The position numbers and the translations under genes are program-made. Under the pieces are notes generated by a model. It made no database searches, was not told where the DNA came from, and saw only the letters and a program-made list of their open reading frames with translations. Shown piece after piece: positions 50,892-60,740 of a stretch of 64,000 bases of DNA; positions within the stretch are counted from its first letter, which is position 1; each line of letters opens with the position of its first letter. Source of the DNA: Paenibacillus sp. FSL H7-0331 (lineage in GTDB: Bacteria; Bacillota; Bacilli; Paenibacillales; NBRC-103111); NCBI RefSeq assembly GCF_001956045.1, contig NZ_MRTH01000016.1, forward strand, positions 62,001 to 126,000, read 5' to 3'.

Positions 50892-52705
50892 TGAAAAAAA
50901 GTTTGGGGCGTAAAATTTACATTTATTTTGTCATTATTATTGCATTCACCCTGATCAGCGTGGCATTCACCGGATATTGGCGTTCGGCGAGCGAGCTGGA
51001 GAACCAGTACGAGGGCCTGCTCACGCAAATTGTTGATAATGTGGTTCACGAAACTGATCTGTTTTTGAAAAACTATGAGCGAGCCACGGTTTCGATTCTT
51101 ACTTCTCCGTTAGTGAAGGAAACGTTGGATCTTCCAAGAGGCTCCAACTTCTATACAGCCGAAAATGCGATCAAAACAGGTGTGTTCCAATCGGTTCTGA
51201 TCAACAATCCGGAAATTTCAATGACCTACATCGTGGGGTATAACGGTTTTCGGGCAACGGATTTCAATATTCACATCGTGTCGTTTAATTATAAAGGCTT
51301 TGAAGAATACGTCGAACAGCTTAAGGAAGACACGGGGTTAAATGGAAAGCTGATGATTCGGGATTCGGGATTTCTTGATGGCCATCTCACACTTGTGCGT
51401 CAGCTGGGTGACAGAACCTCCTCCAAATCGTTCAAGGGCATCATGGGCTTCGAGCTGCGAATTGGAGAGCTGAATACACTCTGGAAGGGCATCAAGCTCG
51501 GAAAGTCGGGGTACTTCTTCATCGTCAATGAGCGAGGCAAAATCTTATATCATCCCGATTCGCAGCGTATCGGCAAGCAGCTGGACGGAAATCAATACCA
51601 AGCGGTGGAGGCCAATACGGATCAGACCTTCGAGCTGCCAGGAGAGCCAGGGCGAGTGTTTTTCAGCCGCAAATCGGAGTATTCGGGGTGGACGCTCGTA
51701 GCCAGCATGTCGCTTAGTGAGCAGCGCCAGCCGATCTCGGATCTGCGCCAGACGACGATTATCGTGGGTATCCTGACTCTGGCACTAGCTTCGCTGCTCG
51801 CGTATCGATTCGGGCAATCCATCATCCGTCCGGTCCGGTTACTGGAAAGCGGGATGCGGCAGACGGAAAGAGGACAGTGGACGAGAGTGCCGCTAACAGG
51901 TAGCCGTGATGAGATGGATCAGCTCATATCCAGCTATAACACGATGGTAGCCCGGCTGGAGGAGCTGGTGGAACGTGTGTATGAAACCGAGCTGCATAAT
52001 CAGGAAAATTTATTAAAGCGCCAGCTTGCTGAATTCCAGTCGCTCCAGTTGCAAATCAACCCGCACTTTTTGTACAACACACTGGAAATTATTATTTGCT
52101 ATGCCGTTATCCAGAAGTCTGGGGAAATCAAGGACATCGTCCGTTCCCTATCCTATATGCTGCGGTATTCGATCCGTACCGATCTGGAGCAAATTACGGT
52201 TGCTAATGAACTGAAGCATGTGCTTTATTTTATGGAGATTATGAAATACCGGATTCAGCGCGATTTTGAAATTGACGTTCGCATACACCCGGATTGGCTG
52301 CTGAACAATATGGTTCGGTTAACGCTGCAGCCTTTGATTGAAAATGTGTTCAAGCATGCGTTTCAGGAGGGTATAGACGATTCTCATGCGATTGTGATCG
52401 ACGCTTGGCAGGATTCTGTGGACTTTTGTGTGACCGTAACGGATAATGGCTGCGGCATGGAGCCAGACATATTGTTCAGGCTGAACGAGCGGTTGATGCG
52501 CAGCCATGAAGAGAAATCGGGGTCACAGACCGGTTCCGAAGGAAGCATTGGACTTATGAATGTACACAACCGGATTCAGATGGTGTTCGGAGCGCAGTAC
52601 GGGCTTACCGTGCAAAGCACGAAAGGTGAGGGTACTACAGTGACCATCCGCATGCCCGCCTCCAATGCCCCAACCATCGCAAGTTCCCGAGCATATCCAT
52701 CGTAA
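50891..52705 (+). CDS. YesM-type sensor histidine kinase
   Basis: A 604-residue kinase. Helix 1 at ~8-30 and helix 2 at ~300-320 flank a dCache-like extracellular sensor (KSGYFFIVNERGKILYHPDS). HAMP ~320-372 has RPVRLLESGMRQTERGQW, the His box is LQINPHFLYNTLEIIICYAV, and the ATPase has LIENVFKHAF and DNGCGMEPD. TAATG overlap with the response regulator gene gives coupled synthesis. It probably senses the lyase products. Confidence 0.93.
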   Translation: MKKSLGRKIYIYFVIIIAFTLISVAFTGYWRSASELENQYEGLLTQIVDNVVHETDLFLKNYERATVSILTSPLVKETLDLPRGSNFYTAENAIKTGVFQSVLINNPEISMTYIVGYNGFRATDFNIHIVSFNYKGFEEYVEQLKEDTGLNGKLMIRDSGFLDGHLTLVRQLGDRTSSKSFKGIMGFELRIGELNTLWKGIKLGKSGYFFIVNERGKILYHPDSQRIGKQLDGNQYQAVEANTDQTFELPGEPGRVFFSRKSEYSGWTLVASMSLSEQRQPISDLRQTTIIVGILTLALASLLAYRFGQSIIRPVRLLESGMRQTERGQWTRVPLTGSRDEMDQLISSYNTMVARLEELVERVYETELHNQENLLKRQLAEFQSLQLQINPHFLYNTLEIIICYAVIQKSGEIKDIVRSLSYMLRYSIRTDLEQITVANELKHVLYFMEIMKYRIQRDFEIDVRIHPDWLLNNMVRLTLQPLIENVFKHAFQEGIDDSHAIVIDAWQDSVDFCVTVTDNGCGMEPDILFRLNERLMRSHEEKSGSQTGSEGSIGLMNVHNRIQMVFGAQYGLTVQSTKGEGTTVTIRMPASNAPTIASSRAYPS

Positions 52706-52713
52706 AAAAAGTC

Positions 52714-52744
52714 ATAGGAGCGCAAATTATCAGCATGCTCCTAT
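52714..52744 (+). promoter_or_regulatory. Hairpin between kinase and permease genes
   Basis: ATAGGAGC (52714-52721) and GCTCCTAT (52737-52744) form an 8-bp stem with a 15-nt loop and no T run. It may be an attenuator or mRNA-stabilising element. Downstream an A+T-rich stretch leads to the permease ribosome site. Confidence 0.45.
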
Positions 52745-52821
52745 ATACGCAATTTCGTATGCTGGGTATAGGAAAGATCAACTCAAATCCAAGCATTCGT
52801 TATCGAAAGAAGGAGGAATCT

Positions 52822-53796
52822 ATGGAAGCATCAGCCAATCGAACTAACACCCGACCGGTTGCTTTCTTGAAAAAGGACAGTCTCATGACCAGACTGCGTA
52901 AGAACATGTCCAGCCGCTGGCAATTGTATCTGCTCATGCTGCTTCCGATTATTTATTTAATCATTTTCAAGTATGTACCGATGTACGGGGCTATAATTGC
53001 CTTCAAAAATTACATCCCGACCAAAGGAATCTGGGGCAGCGAATGGGTGGGCCTCAAGTATTTTTATCGTTTTTTTGAGTCCTATGAATTTGTACGGATT
53101 ATGCAAAACACACTGCTGCTCAGCTTCTACAGCTTGGTTGCCGGGTTCCCGTTTCCGATCATTCTGGCATTAAGCTTGAATTATGTGAATTCCAGATTTT
53201 TCAAAAAGTCAGTACAGATGATCACATATGCGCCGCATTTTATTTCCGTCGTCGTCATGGTTGGGATCGTGCTGCAGATGATGGACCCGCGTATCGGACT
53301 CATTAACACGCTGATGAGATATATCGGGCTGCCGACCATCAACTTTATGGGTATGCCGGAATGGTTCTCACACATCTTTGTCTGGTCCGGTATTTGGCAG
53401 AACGTCGGTTTTTCCTGCATCGTCTATCTGGCTGCGCTTGCGGCCGTTGATCCTGCACTGCATGAGGCATCCGTCGTGGATGGAGCGAACAAAATACAAC
53501 GAATGTGGCATATCGATGTGCCGGGTATTATGCCAGTAGCCATTATTTTACTCATTATGAACACCGGTCATGTGCTGGATGTCGGCTTCGAGAAAATCCT
53601 GCTGCTGCAAAATCCGCTGAACACGAGCGCCTCTGAGGTCATCGATACGTTCGTATACAAAGTGGGTTTGGCATCTACAGCGATTAATTACTCCTATTCG
53701 GCTGCAATCGGATTATTTAAATCAGTGATCAATCTAGTTCTTCTCGTACTGGTCAATCGAATAGCCAAAAAAGCGGGACAAACCAGTCTCTGGTAG
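52822..53796 (+). CDS. lplB: Oligosaccharide ABC transporter permease (LplB-like)
   Basis: A 324-residue six-helix permease of the LplB type: WQLYLLMLLPIIYLIIFKYV, YGAIIAFKNYIPTKGIWGSE. The EAA loop is LHEASVVDGANKIQRMWHID. AAGGAGG lies 6 nt before ATG 52822, so the longer upstream reading frame is not used. Partner of the next gene's product. Confidence 0.92.
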   Translation: MEASANRTNTRPVAFLKKDSLMTRLRKNMSSRWQLYLLMLLPIIYLIIFKYVPMYGAIIAFKNYIPTKGIWGSEWVGLKYFYRFFESYEFVRIMQNTLLLSFYSLVAGFPFPIILALSLNYVNSRFFKKSVQMITYAPHFISVVVMVGIVLQMMDPRIGLINTLMRYIGLPTINFMGMPEWFSHIFVWSGIWQNVGFSCIVYLAALAAVDPALHEASVVDGANKIQRMWHIDVPGIMPVAIILLIMNTGHVLDVGFEKILLLQNPLNTSASEVIDTFVYKVGLASTAINYSYSAAIGLFKSVINLVLLVLVNRIAKKAGQTSLW

Positions 53797-53811
53797 AAAG
53801 GAATGTTATGC

Positions 53812-54705
53812 ATGACAGGAACAATTAGAGAAAGTGCGGATGATAGAGTATTTACGATCGTCAATTACATCATCCTGTTTATTTTTACGATTACGATTTT
53901 ATATCCGCTTGTCTATATTGTTAGCGCTTCCTTCAGCTCATCTTCAGCGGTTGTTTCCGGAAAGGTTTGGCTGTATCCGGTGGAACCTACACTCGCGGGC
54001 TACGAGGCGGTGTTCAAGCACCGACTGATCGGCTCGAGCTTCTTGAACTCGGTATTTTATACAGTAGTGGGTACGGTGATCAATGTGTTCATTACATTAA
54101 TTGCAGCTTATCCGCTATCCCGCAAAGATTTCATGCCGCGCAATGTGATTATGGCCTTGTTCGTGTTCACGATGATGTTTTCCGGAGGCTTGATTCCATC
54201 GTATCTGGTCGTGAAGGGACTTGGTATGATTGATACCCGATGGTCGTTGATCATTCCGGGGGCTCTCGCCGTATGGAATATGGTTATTGCCCGTACGTAT
54301 TTTCAAACCACGATACCTGACGAGCTGCTTGAAGCAGCCCAAATGGACGGCTGCAGTGATCTCACTTTTGTGCGCAAAATCGTGATTCCGGTATCGGGTC
54401 CGATTATTGCGGTAATTGCCTTATTTTATGCAGTAGGTCACTGGAATCAATATTTTAATGCGCTGTTGTATTTGAAGCATCAGGAGCTGTACCCGATACA
54501 GCTGGTGCTCCGTGACATTCTTGTACAAAACGAGGTAGATGCATCAATGATTACCGATCTTGCCGATCAAGCGGCGAAGGAAGGCTTGCGGGAGCTGCTG
54601 AAATTTTCATTGATTGTAGTTTCAACACTGCCTGTTCTTATTATTTATCCATTCATTCAACGGCATTTTGTTAAAGGGATGATGATCGGATCGCTAAAAG
54701 GATAA
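53812..54705 (+). CDS. ytcP: Oligosaccharide ABC transporter permease (YtcP-like)
   Basis: A 297-residue six-helix permease, YtcP/LplC type: VNYIILFIFTITILYPLVYI and AYPLSRKDFMPRNVIMALFV. The EAA loop is LEAAQMDGCSDLTFVRKIVI. ATG 53812 is favoured over ATG 53803 because AAAGGA sits 9 nt upstream. No ATPase is encoded in the locus; an MsmX-type shared subunit is expected elsewhere. Confidence 0.92.
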   Translation: MTGTIRESADDRVFTIVNYIILFIFTITILYPLVYIVSASFSSSSAVVSGKVWLYPVEPTLAGYEAVFKHRLIGSSFLNSVFYTVVGTVINVFITLIAAYPLSRKDFMPRNVIMALFVFTMMFSGGLIPSYLVVKGLGMIDTRWSLIIPGALAVWNMVIARTYFQTTIPDELLEAAQMDGCSDLTFVRKIVIPVSGPIIAVIALFYAVGHWNQYFNALLYLKHQELYPIQLVLRDILVQNEVDASMITDLADQAAKEGLRELLKFSLIVVSTLPVLIIYPFIQRHFVKGMMIGSLKG

Positions 54706-54722
54706 AGGGGAGAGATAGGTAT

Positions 54723-56378
54723 ATGAAAAAAAGATTAACGGTGCTACTTTCCGTAACAACCTCATTGGCTCTGCTCGCGAGCGCTTGCTCAACCCCGAAC
54801 AAGCCCGAAGGCAATGCCGCTGGAAATAAGGAGGCAGGCAGCAGCGATCAGGTGACGGAAGCGGGTGTATTCCCGATAACGAAAGAAAAGACAACACTCA
54901 AGGTTATGGTCAAGGGCTCCAGTATTGTCGAGAATTTTGCTACCAATGAATTCACGAAGTGGCTGGAGGATAAAACGAACATTCATATCGACTGGGAGGT
55001 TGCCCCGGAAAAAACGTTTCAGGAAAAGCTCAACGTATCGCTCGCCAGCGGTGATTACCCGGACGTACTGCTCAATATGAGCGTGTCTCCAATCCAGCAA
55101 TCAATCTATGGAAAAGACGGTGTGTTTATCGCGCTGAATCCTTACATTGATAAATACGGCGTCGAAATGAAAAAGATGTTCCAGCAGGTTGACTACGCAA
55201 AGGGTCTTATGACGATGCCAGACGGCAACATATATTCAGTCCCTCAGGTCAATGAATGCTACCACTGTGCGCTTGGCCAAAAAATGTGGATCTACAAGCC
55301 ATGGCTGGATAAGCTTGGATTGAAGATGCCGACCACAACCGATGAGTTTTATCAGGTGCTCAAGGCATTCAAAGAAAAGGATCCGAACGGAAACGGCAAG
55401 CCGGATGAAATCGCGCTTGTAGGCGCTACGAACGGACCTTCCTCGACGCTCGATTTATTTTTGACCGGGTCGTTTCTGGAGAAGGACTTCAACCTGCGCT
55501 TTGTTAAGGACGGCAAGGTACAGGTGGCCTATAACCAACTGGAGTGGAAGGAAGCCTTGAAATATATGAACAAGCTGTATGCGGAGGGCCTGATTGCTCC
55601 GCAATCGTTCACACAGGATCGGAACCAGCTGAAGCAAATGGGCTTAAATCCGGAAATTCCAATAGCCGGAGTCATAGCTTCGCAAAATCAAACCGTATTT
55701 GTCGATGTTGACAGCCCGCGGTTCAAGGACTACGTCTCGATACCACCGCTCAAGGGTCCTGCTGGTGTACGTTCAACCGCGTATAACCCTTATGCAGTGT
55801 CCACGGGTCAATTCGTTATCACCAATAAGACGAAAAATCCGGCTGCCGCCTATCGTCTGGCTGATCTCTTGCTCTCCGAGGAAGCGACGCTTCGCAGCAC
55901 GCAAGGCCGCCCCGATCAGGAATGGGTACGCCCGGCCCAAGGAGAGCTCGGACTTAATGGGAAGCAGGCGGTCTGGAAGCCGATTGTGACGTTTGGCAAG
56001 CTGCAAAATATTCACTGGGCACAGTCGGGACCGTCGCTTCGAACGAATGAATGGCGGTTAAGTGTAGCTGCAGATCCTAAGAACCCGCTTGAAATCATAC
56101 TTTATAACGAAACGAAGGACAATTATTTTCCTTACAAGATCGATGTGAGCAAAATCGTTCCACCGATATTTTTCACCAATGAGCAGGCTGAAGAGCTGGC
56201 CAATCTGGAGAAGACGATAACGGACTATAGGACCGAATTTTTTGCCAAAGCCGTTACGGGCGCTCTGGACATCGACAAGGAATGGAACAATTATTTGGCC
56301 ACACTCGATAAAATGAACCTGAAGCGCTACCTGGACATTTACCAGCAGGCCTACACACAGTTCAAGTCCAAAAAGTAA
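54723..56378 (+). CDS. Extracellular solute-binding lipoprotein (LplA/YtcQ-like)
   Basis: A 551-residue lipoprotein: signal and lipobox LLASACSTP with Cys ~22. The mature part has TLKVMVKGSSIVENFATNEF, FLTGSFLEKDFNLRF and a C-terminal LDKMNLKRYLDIYQQAYTQF, typical of the LplA/YtcQ (DUF3502-related) binding proteins of large oligosaccharides. Directly follows the two permease genes and shares their operon. Confidence 0.92.
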   Translation: MKKRLTVLLSVTTSLALLASACSTPNKPEGNAAGNKEAGSSDQVTEAGVFPITKEKTTLKVMVKGSSIVENFATNEFTKWLEDKTNIHIDWEVAPEKTFQEKLNVSLASGDYPDVLLNMSVSPIQQSIYGKDGVFIALNPYIDKYGVEMKKMFQQVDYAKGLMTMPDGNIYSVPQVNECYHCALGQKMWIYKPWLDKLGLKMPTTTDEFYQVLKAFKEKDPNGNGKPDEIALVGATNGPSSTLDLFLTGSFLEKDFNLRFVKDGKVQVAYNQLEWKEALKYMNKLYAEGLIAPQSFTQDRNQLKQMGLNPEIPIAGVIASQNQTVFVDVDSPRFKDYVSIPPLKGPAGVRSTAYNPYAVSTGQFVITNKTKNPAAAYRLADLLLSEEATLRSTQGRPDQEWVRPAQGELGLNGKQAVWKPIVTFGKLQNIHWAQSGPSLRTNEWRLSVAADPKNPLEIILYNETKDNYFPYKIDVSKIVPPIFFTNEQAEELANLEKTITDYRTEFFAKAVTGALDIDKEWNNYLATLDKMNLKRYLDIYQQAYTQFKSKK

Positions 56379-56610
56379 GATTAGAGCCATAACAGGAGAG
56401 CTTTTGTTGAGAGGCGGTAGAGCTTAAGTGCCGTAATCAGCAAAGGCTCTTTATTAATACCCAATACGAATAGCTAGAAGTACAGGTTAAGCGTTAAAAG
56501 TTAAAAGCTGCTCTGCTGATAGCTACAGCTACCTATTCGAGGTATGGTACACTGAAAGGAGAAGCATAAATCCAACGCATCCAGAGTGCGCGACAAAGGG
56601 AGTCGTGTCT

Positions 56611-58923
56611 ATGGGCTTGACCCGTAATCCATTCAATAAACGCAGCGTGTTGGTCACATGGTTCGTTTCCTATGTATCTGTTTTGCTCGTTCCGATGTTG
56701 ATTAGCGGACTTATTTATACAGCAACCTGGCATGTGGTGGAGGCGGAGGTCAATCGCTCCAACGAATCGATTCTGGGCCAGACAGAGCAGGCCATCGACA
56801 ACAGTCTCCTCGGTATCGAAAGACTCAGCATAGAGATTGCCCTTAACAAGCGTGTGGCCGGTTTCATGAATACGACGCTGCCGCTAACGGATAGTGATCG
56901 ATATGATCTGTTCAATATCGTCAACGATTTGCGCGTGTATAAGGTGGCGAACGATTATATCGAGCAAATCTTTGTATATTACAAGAATAGCGATACGGTT
57001 CTATCGACCCGGGAGCATATGGACAGCCGTACGCTGTACAGATCTGTTCGCGGAAGCGAAGATAAGAGCTATGAGCAGTGGAAGGCCTTTTTCGATAAGC
57101 GTTATATGAAAGAGTATGTACCTATGCAATATGGGGACGGTGAACAGGTCGAGAAGGCTATCGTGTACGCTAAATCGGCAACACTGGACAATTCAGACCA
57201 GTCCGGGGCTGTGATCCTGATCGTGATCAAGGATTCCAAGCTGTTGGGCAGCATGATGCCGGCCCCTAACGCTTCCCTTGCGATTCTGGATTCACAGAAT
57301 CGCCTTGTTGCATCCAAGGGACTCGTACAGAGCCCCGCATTTTTAACCTATGATCGGCTGGTTGACGCCAAAGGACTCTTCTATGAAGAGGACAATGGGA
57401 ACCGATTGGCATTGTCCTATACGACCTCGGAGATTACGGGCTGGAAGTATGTTTCGATCATTCCGGCCGAGCTGTTTGACGACAAGATGCTGTATTTGAA
57501 GAAGCTGATCATCATGAGTCTCGTATTGTGTATCTTGATTGGTGGACTTGTCGCCTACATCTACCTGAGGCGGAATTATACACCGATCAGCCTGCTGATC
57601 CGCAGTTTTTCGCTCAAATCAGGTGTGTCCTTCGACGAGGGCTCCAACGAATATTTATATTTGCAGGCTGCACTTAACAACACATTTGACGAAAAAGAGA
57701 AAATTGATAGCAGGCTGATGCAGCATAGCGATGTGATCCGTGCAAGCTTTCTTCAAGGGCTGCTTAAGGGAAGGCTGGATCATAATATTCCACTGCATGA
57801 GTCACTCGCAGCGCATGATCTGCGAATAGTTTCCACCGATTTTGCCGTTCTGCTGTTCCATATTGAAACGTACGGCAAATTTCAAGCGGAAGGGACTGCC
57901 GATCCACGGAAAATCAAGCTGCTGCATTTCATCATTCTGAATGTTGCCGAGGATGTGGCGGGTGAGCAGCACCAGGCGTTCACGACGGAAATGGATAATA
58001 TGTCGGTGTGCATCGTTAATTTCGCTTCACAACCCAATGAGATAGAGCTGAAATTAATGGCAGAGCGGGTGCAATCATTCCTGTTCGACCATTTTCATGT
58101 CCATCTTACGGTGTCCATCTCCGGTATTCATCATGATTTATATGCGATACCTACTGCCTATCAGGAAACGCTGGAAGCGATGGAATACCGTATGGTTATG
58201 GGGAGCGGTGAAATTATTCGCTATGCGGAGCTGCCGATTCCTCGTGCATCCGGGGAGCCCGGAAGCTATTATTATCCGCTACATGTTGAGCAGCAGTTGA
58301 TTAACTTTGTGAAAATCGGTGATTTTGAACGTTCACGGGAATTGATCGAAGAGATCATTCGCAGCAATGTGGGGGAAATTCCGATTTCCGTCTCCTTCGC
58401 CAAATGTCTGATGTTCGATTTGATCAGCACACTATTGAAGACAATGAGTGAGCTTCACACGGTCGATAAGTCCAAGGTGCTGGAGCATGCCGATCCTATC
58501 GAACGTCTGATTGGCTGCGAAACGATCAAAGATATGCAGGCACAGATTGTCGAGGTACTGGAGCAGGTGTGCAGCTCGGTTGCCAATGATCACAGACACA
58601 TGCATAACCCGCTTGCCGGGCAAATTATTGAATATGTCCAGGCGAATTTCTGCAACAGCAATCTGAATATCTCGATGATCGGTGAGGCTTTCAGTCTGAC
58701 ACCGTCCTATGTGTCCAAGCAGTTCAAGACGTATACAGGTGAAGCGCTGTTGGATTACATCAATAAAACCCGTATGGAGGAAGCCAAGAAGCTGCTCGCG
58801 CTGCAAAATCTGACAGTTACAGAAATCGCCGGAAGAGTGGGATATGCGGACATCAATACGTTCAACCGGATTTTTAAAAAGCTCGAAGGCATCACGCCGG
58901 GCAAATATAAGGATCTGCAGTAG
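56611..58923 (+). CDS. Membrane-bound AraC-family regulator (YesS-like)
   Basis: A 770-residue protein. Helix 1 ~15-37 and helix 2 ~300-322 enclose an extracellular dCache-like sensor; the C-terminal ~100 residues are an AraC helix-turn-helix pair (MIGEAFSLTPSYVSKQFKTY; VTEIAGRVGYADINTFNRIF). The middle ~330-660 is unassigned. Such one-component regulators are typical of Gram-positive PUL loci, for example YesS and RhgR. ATG 56611 is preferred over GTG 56605 on AAGGGAG spacing. The 56379-56610 gap contains no gene. Confidence 0.9.
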   Translation: MGLTRNPFNKRSVLVTWFVSYVSVLLVPMLISGLIYTATWHVVEAEVNRSNESILGQTEQAIDNSLLGIERLSIEIALNKRVAGFMNTTLPLTDSDRYDLFNIVNDLRVYKVANDYIEQIFVYYKNSDTVLSTREHMDSRTLYRSVRGSEDKSYEQWKAFFDKRYMKEYVPMQYGDGEQVEKAIVYAKSATLDNSDQSGAVILIVIKDSKLLGSMMPAPNASLAILDSQNRLVASKGLVQSPAFLTYDRLVDAKGLFYEEDNGNRLALSYTTSEITGWKYVSIIPAELFDDKMLYLKKLIIMSLVLCILIGGLVAYIYLRRNYTPISLLIRSFSLKSGVSFDEGSNEYLYLQAALNNTFDEKEKIDSRLMQHSDVIRASFLQGLLKGRLDHNIPLHESLAAHDLRIVSTDFAVLLFHIETYGKFQAEGTADPRKIKLLHFIILNVAEDVAGEQHQAFTTEMDNMSVCIVNFASQPNEIELKLMAERVQSFLFDHFHVHLTVSISGIHHDLYAIPTAYQETLEAMEYRMVMGSGEIIRYAELPIPRASGEPGSYYYPLHVEQQLINFVKIGDFERSRELIEEIIRSNVGEIPISVSFAKCLMFDLISTLLKTMSELHTVDKSKVLEHADPIERLIGCETIKDMQAQIVEVLEQVCSSVANDHRHMHNPLAGQIIEYVQANFCNSNLNISMIGEAFSLTPSYVSKQFKTYTGEALLDYINKTRMEEAKKLLALQNLTVTEIAGRVGYADINTFNRIFKKLEGITPGKYKDLQ

Positions 58924-58976
58924 CCGCTGCTGTTCCGGGTTACTAAGGTTAGGGGCTTGAATGGTTTATGGATTTG

Positions 58977-59008
58977 CGATTTTAATGATCTATTTCCGAT
59001 TTTGATGG
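58977..59008 (+). promoter_or_regulatory. Tandem response-regulator boxes upstream of the second binding-protein gene
   Basis: CGATTTTAATGATCTATTTC (58977-58996) followed by CGATTTTGATGG (58997-59008), spacing 20 bp. The whole element is near-identical to the one before the PL6 lyase gene (one indel and a few changes). A CATAAT-like -10 at 59033-59038 lies ~28 bp downstream. Confidence 0.7.
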
Positions 59009-59092
59009 GTTCCCTTAACGGGGGGCTCCCTGCATAATAGCTTGTAGGGTAGACAGAAGCAGCGTATTTAGGGGAATTGAGGGGAAACTACC

Positions 59093-60706
59093 ATGCATAT
59101 AAGTAGGAACGTCAACCCGCTCCATATTTCAGTGTGCTTGCTGGCAGCGATAAGCCTTCTTTCAGCCTGCAGCTTGGAGACGGCACCACAGCAGGATGCG
59201 CCCAAGTCAACAGTGGAAGCTCCCGGGGAGCTGAATCGGGATCAGACGCAGGGGACTTTAACCTCATGGGAGCCGATCAACACGAATCTGTTTACTATCG
59301 TCAATAATATGGCGGAAACGCCGTTTGGCAAGCAGCTGGAGAAGGACACGGGGATTAAGGTAAAGTATATGCACCCCGCTGACGGGCAGGCGAAGGAGCA
59401 GTTCAACCTGCTGATTGCCTCCAACCATTTGCCGGATGTGATTGAGTATGATTGGAATAGTGCTTATCCGGGCGGGCCGGAGAAAGCGATGGCTGATCAG
59501 GTCATTATTCCATTGAATGATTGGATCGACAAGAAAGCACCGAACTTAAAAAAGCTGCTTCAAAGCAATAAGGAACTCGACAAAATGATCAAAACCGACA
59601 GCGGTAAATATTATATATTTCCGATGGTTCGACCGGATAACGGGCTTGTATTCCGAGGGCCGATGATTCGCAAGGATTGGCTTGATGAGCTGGGGCTTAC
59701 AGTACCGACGACGATTGATGAGTGGTATACCGTATTGAAGGCGTTTAAGGAGCACAAAGGTGCTTCGGCACCGCTTACTGCAATGTATAGTAATGAGCTG
59801 ATGATTCAGGATGCCTTCATCGGGGCTTACCGGACTGCCAATCGCTATTATATCGATGACCAAGGAAAAGTAAAATACGGACCTATCGATCCCCAGTTCA
59901 AGGAAGCGCTCACACTATTGAGAACATGGTACGCAGAAGGGCTGATCGATAAGGATTTTGCATTGAATAATGATTCGAAAGCATTGGATAACAGGATGTT
60001 AAGCGACAGCTCAGGCGCAACCGTTTATTTGGTCAGTGGTGGCATGGGGCGCTGGATGGAGACGGGCAGGAAAAAAAATCCCCAATTTCAGCTGGTGGGT
60101 GCTCCCTATCCAACATTGAAGAAGGGCGAGCGGGCGTTCATTGGGCAGCGTGATTTTCAATATGCGCCAGTGGGCAGCAAGGCTATCTCAGCCGCCGCCA
60201 CAAATCCCGAGCTAGCCGTCCAGTGGCTTGACTATGCCTTCAGCGAACAGGGAAGTCAACTGTTCAACTTCGGCATTAAAGGCGAGAGCTATGAGGTCAT
60301 AAATGGAGTGCCACAGTACACCGATAAGATGTCGAGGAGCGGGAAGTACAATTTCCAGCAAATGATTTCACAGTACACTAAGCCTAACGGTCCCTTTCTT
60401 GGAGATGGACGCAAGAGCTTCAACGCGTTCCCCGAGCAGGAAGAGACGATCCGGATCTGGGAGCAAACGGATGCCGCCAAGCATGTCATGCCGTTATTTC
60501 TAACGCCTACGATAGAAGAAAGCAAGGAAATGGCGAAACTGAACACGGCGATTACCAGCTTTAAGGAGGAAATGTTCCTTAAATTCATTACAGGCGTAGA
60601 ACCGCTGGATCGGTTCGATGACTATACGAGGCGGATTCAAGAGATGGGCGTGGATAAGGTAACCCGAATTTATCAGGATGCTTGGGATCGTTATAACAAG
60701 CGATAG
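59093..60706 (+). CDS. Second extracellular solute-binding lipoprotein
   Basis: A 537-residue lipoprotein with lipobox LLSACSLE near residue 27. It has signatures of the same family as the product at 54723-56378: RKDWLDELGLTVPTTIDEWY, GVEPLDRFDDYTRRIQEMGV. It is not followed by permease genes, so it probably uses the LplB/YtcP pair encoded upstream. It has its own promoter with response-regulator boxes. Confidence 0.9.
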   Translation: MHISRNVNPLHISVCLLAAISLLSACSLETAPQQDAPKSTVEAPGELNRDQTQGTLTSWEPINTNLFTIVNNMAETPFGKQLEKDTGIKVKYMHPADGQAKEQFNLLIASNHLPDVIEYDWNSAYPGGPEKAMADQVIIPLNDWIDKKAPNLKKLLQSNKELDKMIKTDSGKYYIFPMVRPDNGLVFRGPMIRKDWLDELGLTVPTTIDEWYTVLKAFKEHKGASAPLTAMYSNELMIQDAFIGAYRTANRYYIDDQGKVKYGPIDPQFKEALTLLRTWYAEGLIDKDFALNNDSKALDNRMLSDSSGATVYLVSGGMGRWMETGRKKNPQFQLVGAPYPTLKKGERAFIGQRDFQYAPVGSKAISAAATNPELAVQWLDYAFSEQGSQLFNFGIKGESYEVINGVPQYTDKMSRSGKYNFQQMISQYTKPNGPFLGDGRKSFNAFPEQEETIRIWEQTDAAKHVMPLFLTPTIEESKEMAKLNTAITSFKEEMFLKFITGVEPLDRFDDYTRRIQEMGVDKVTRIYQDAWDRYNKR

Positions 60707-60740
60707 GTCTGTATGAATAAATGGATAAAAGGAGGGGCCT

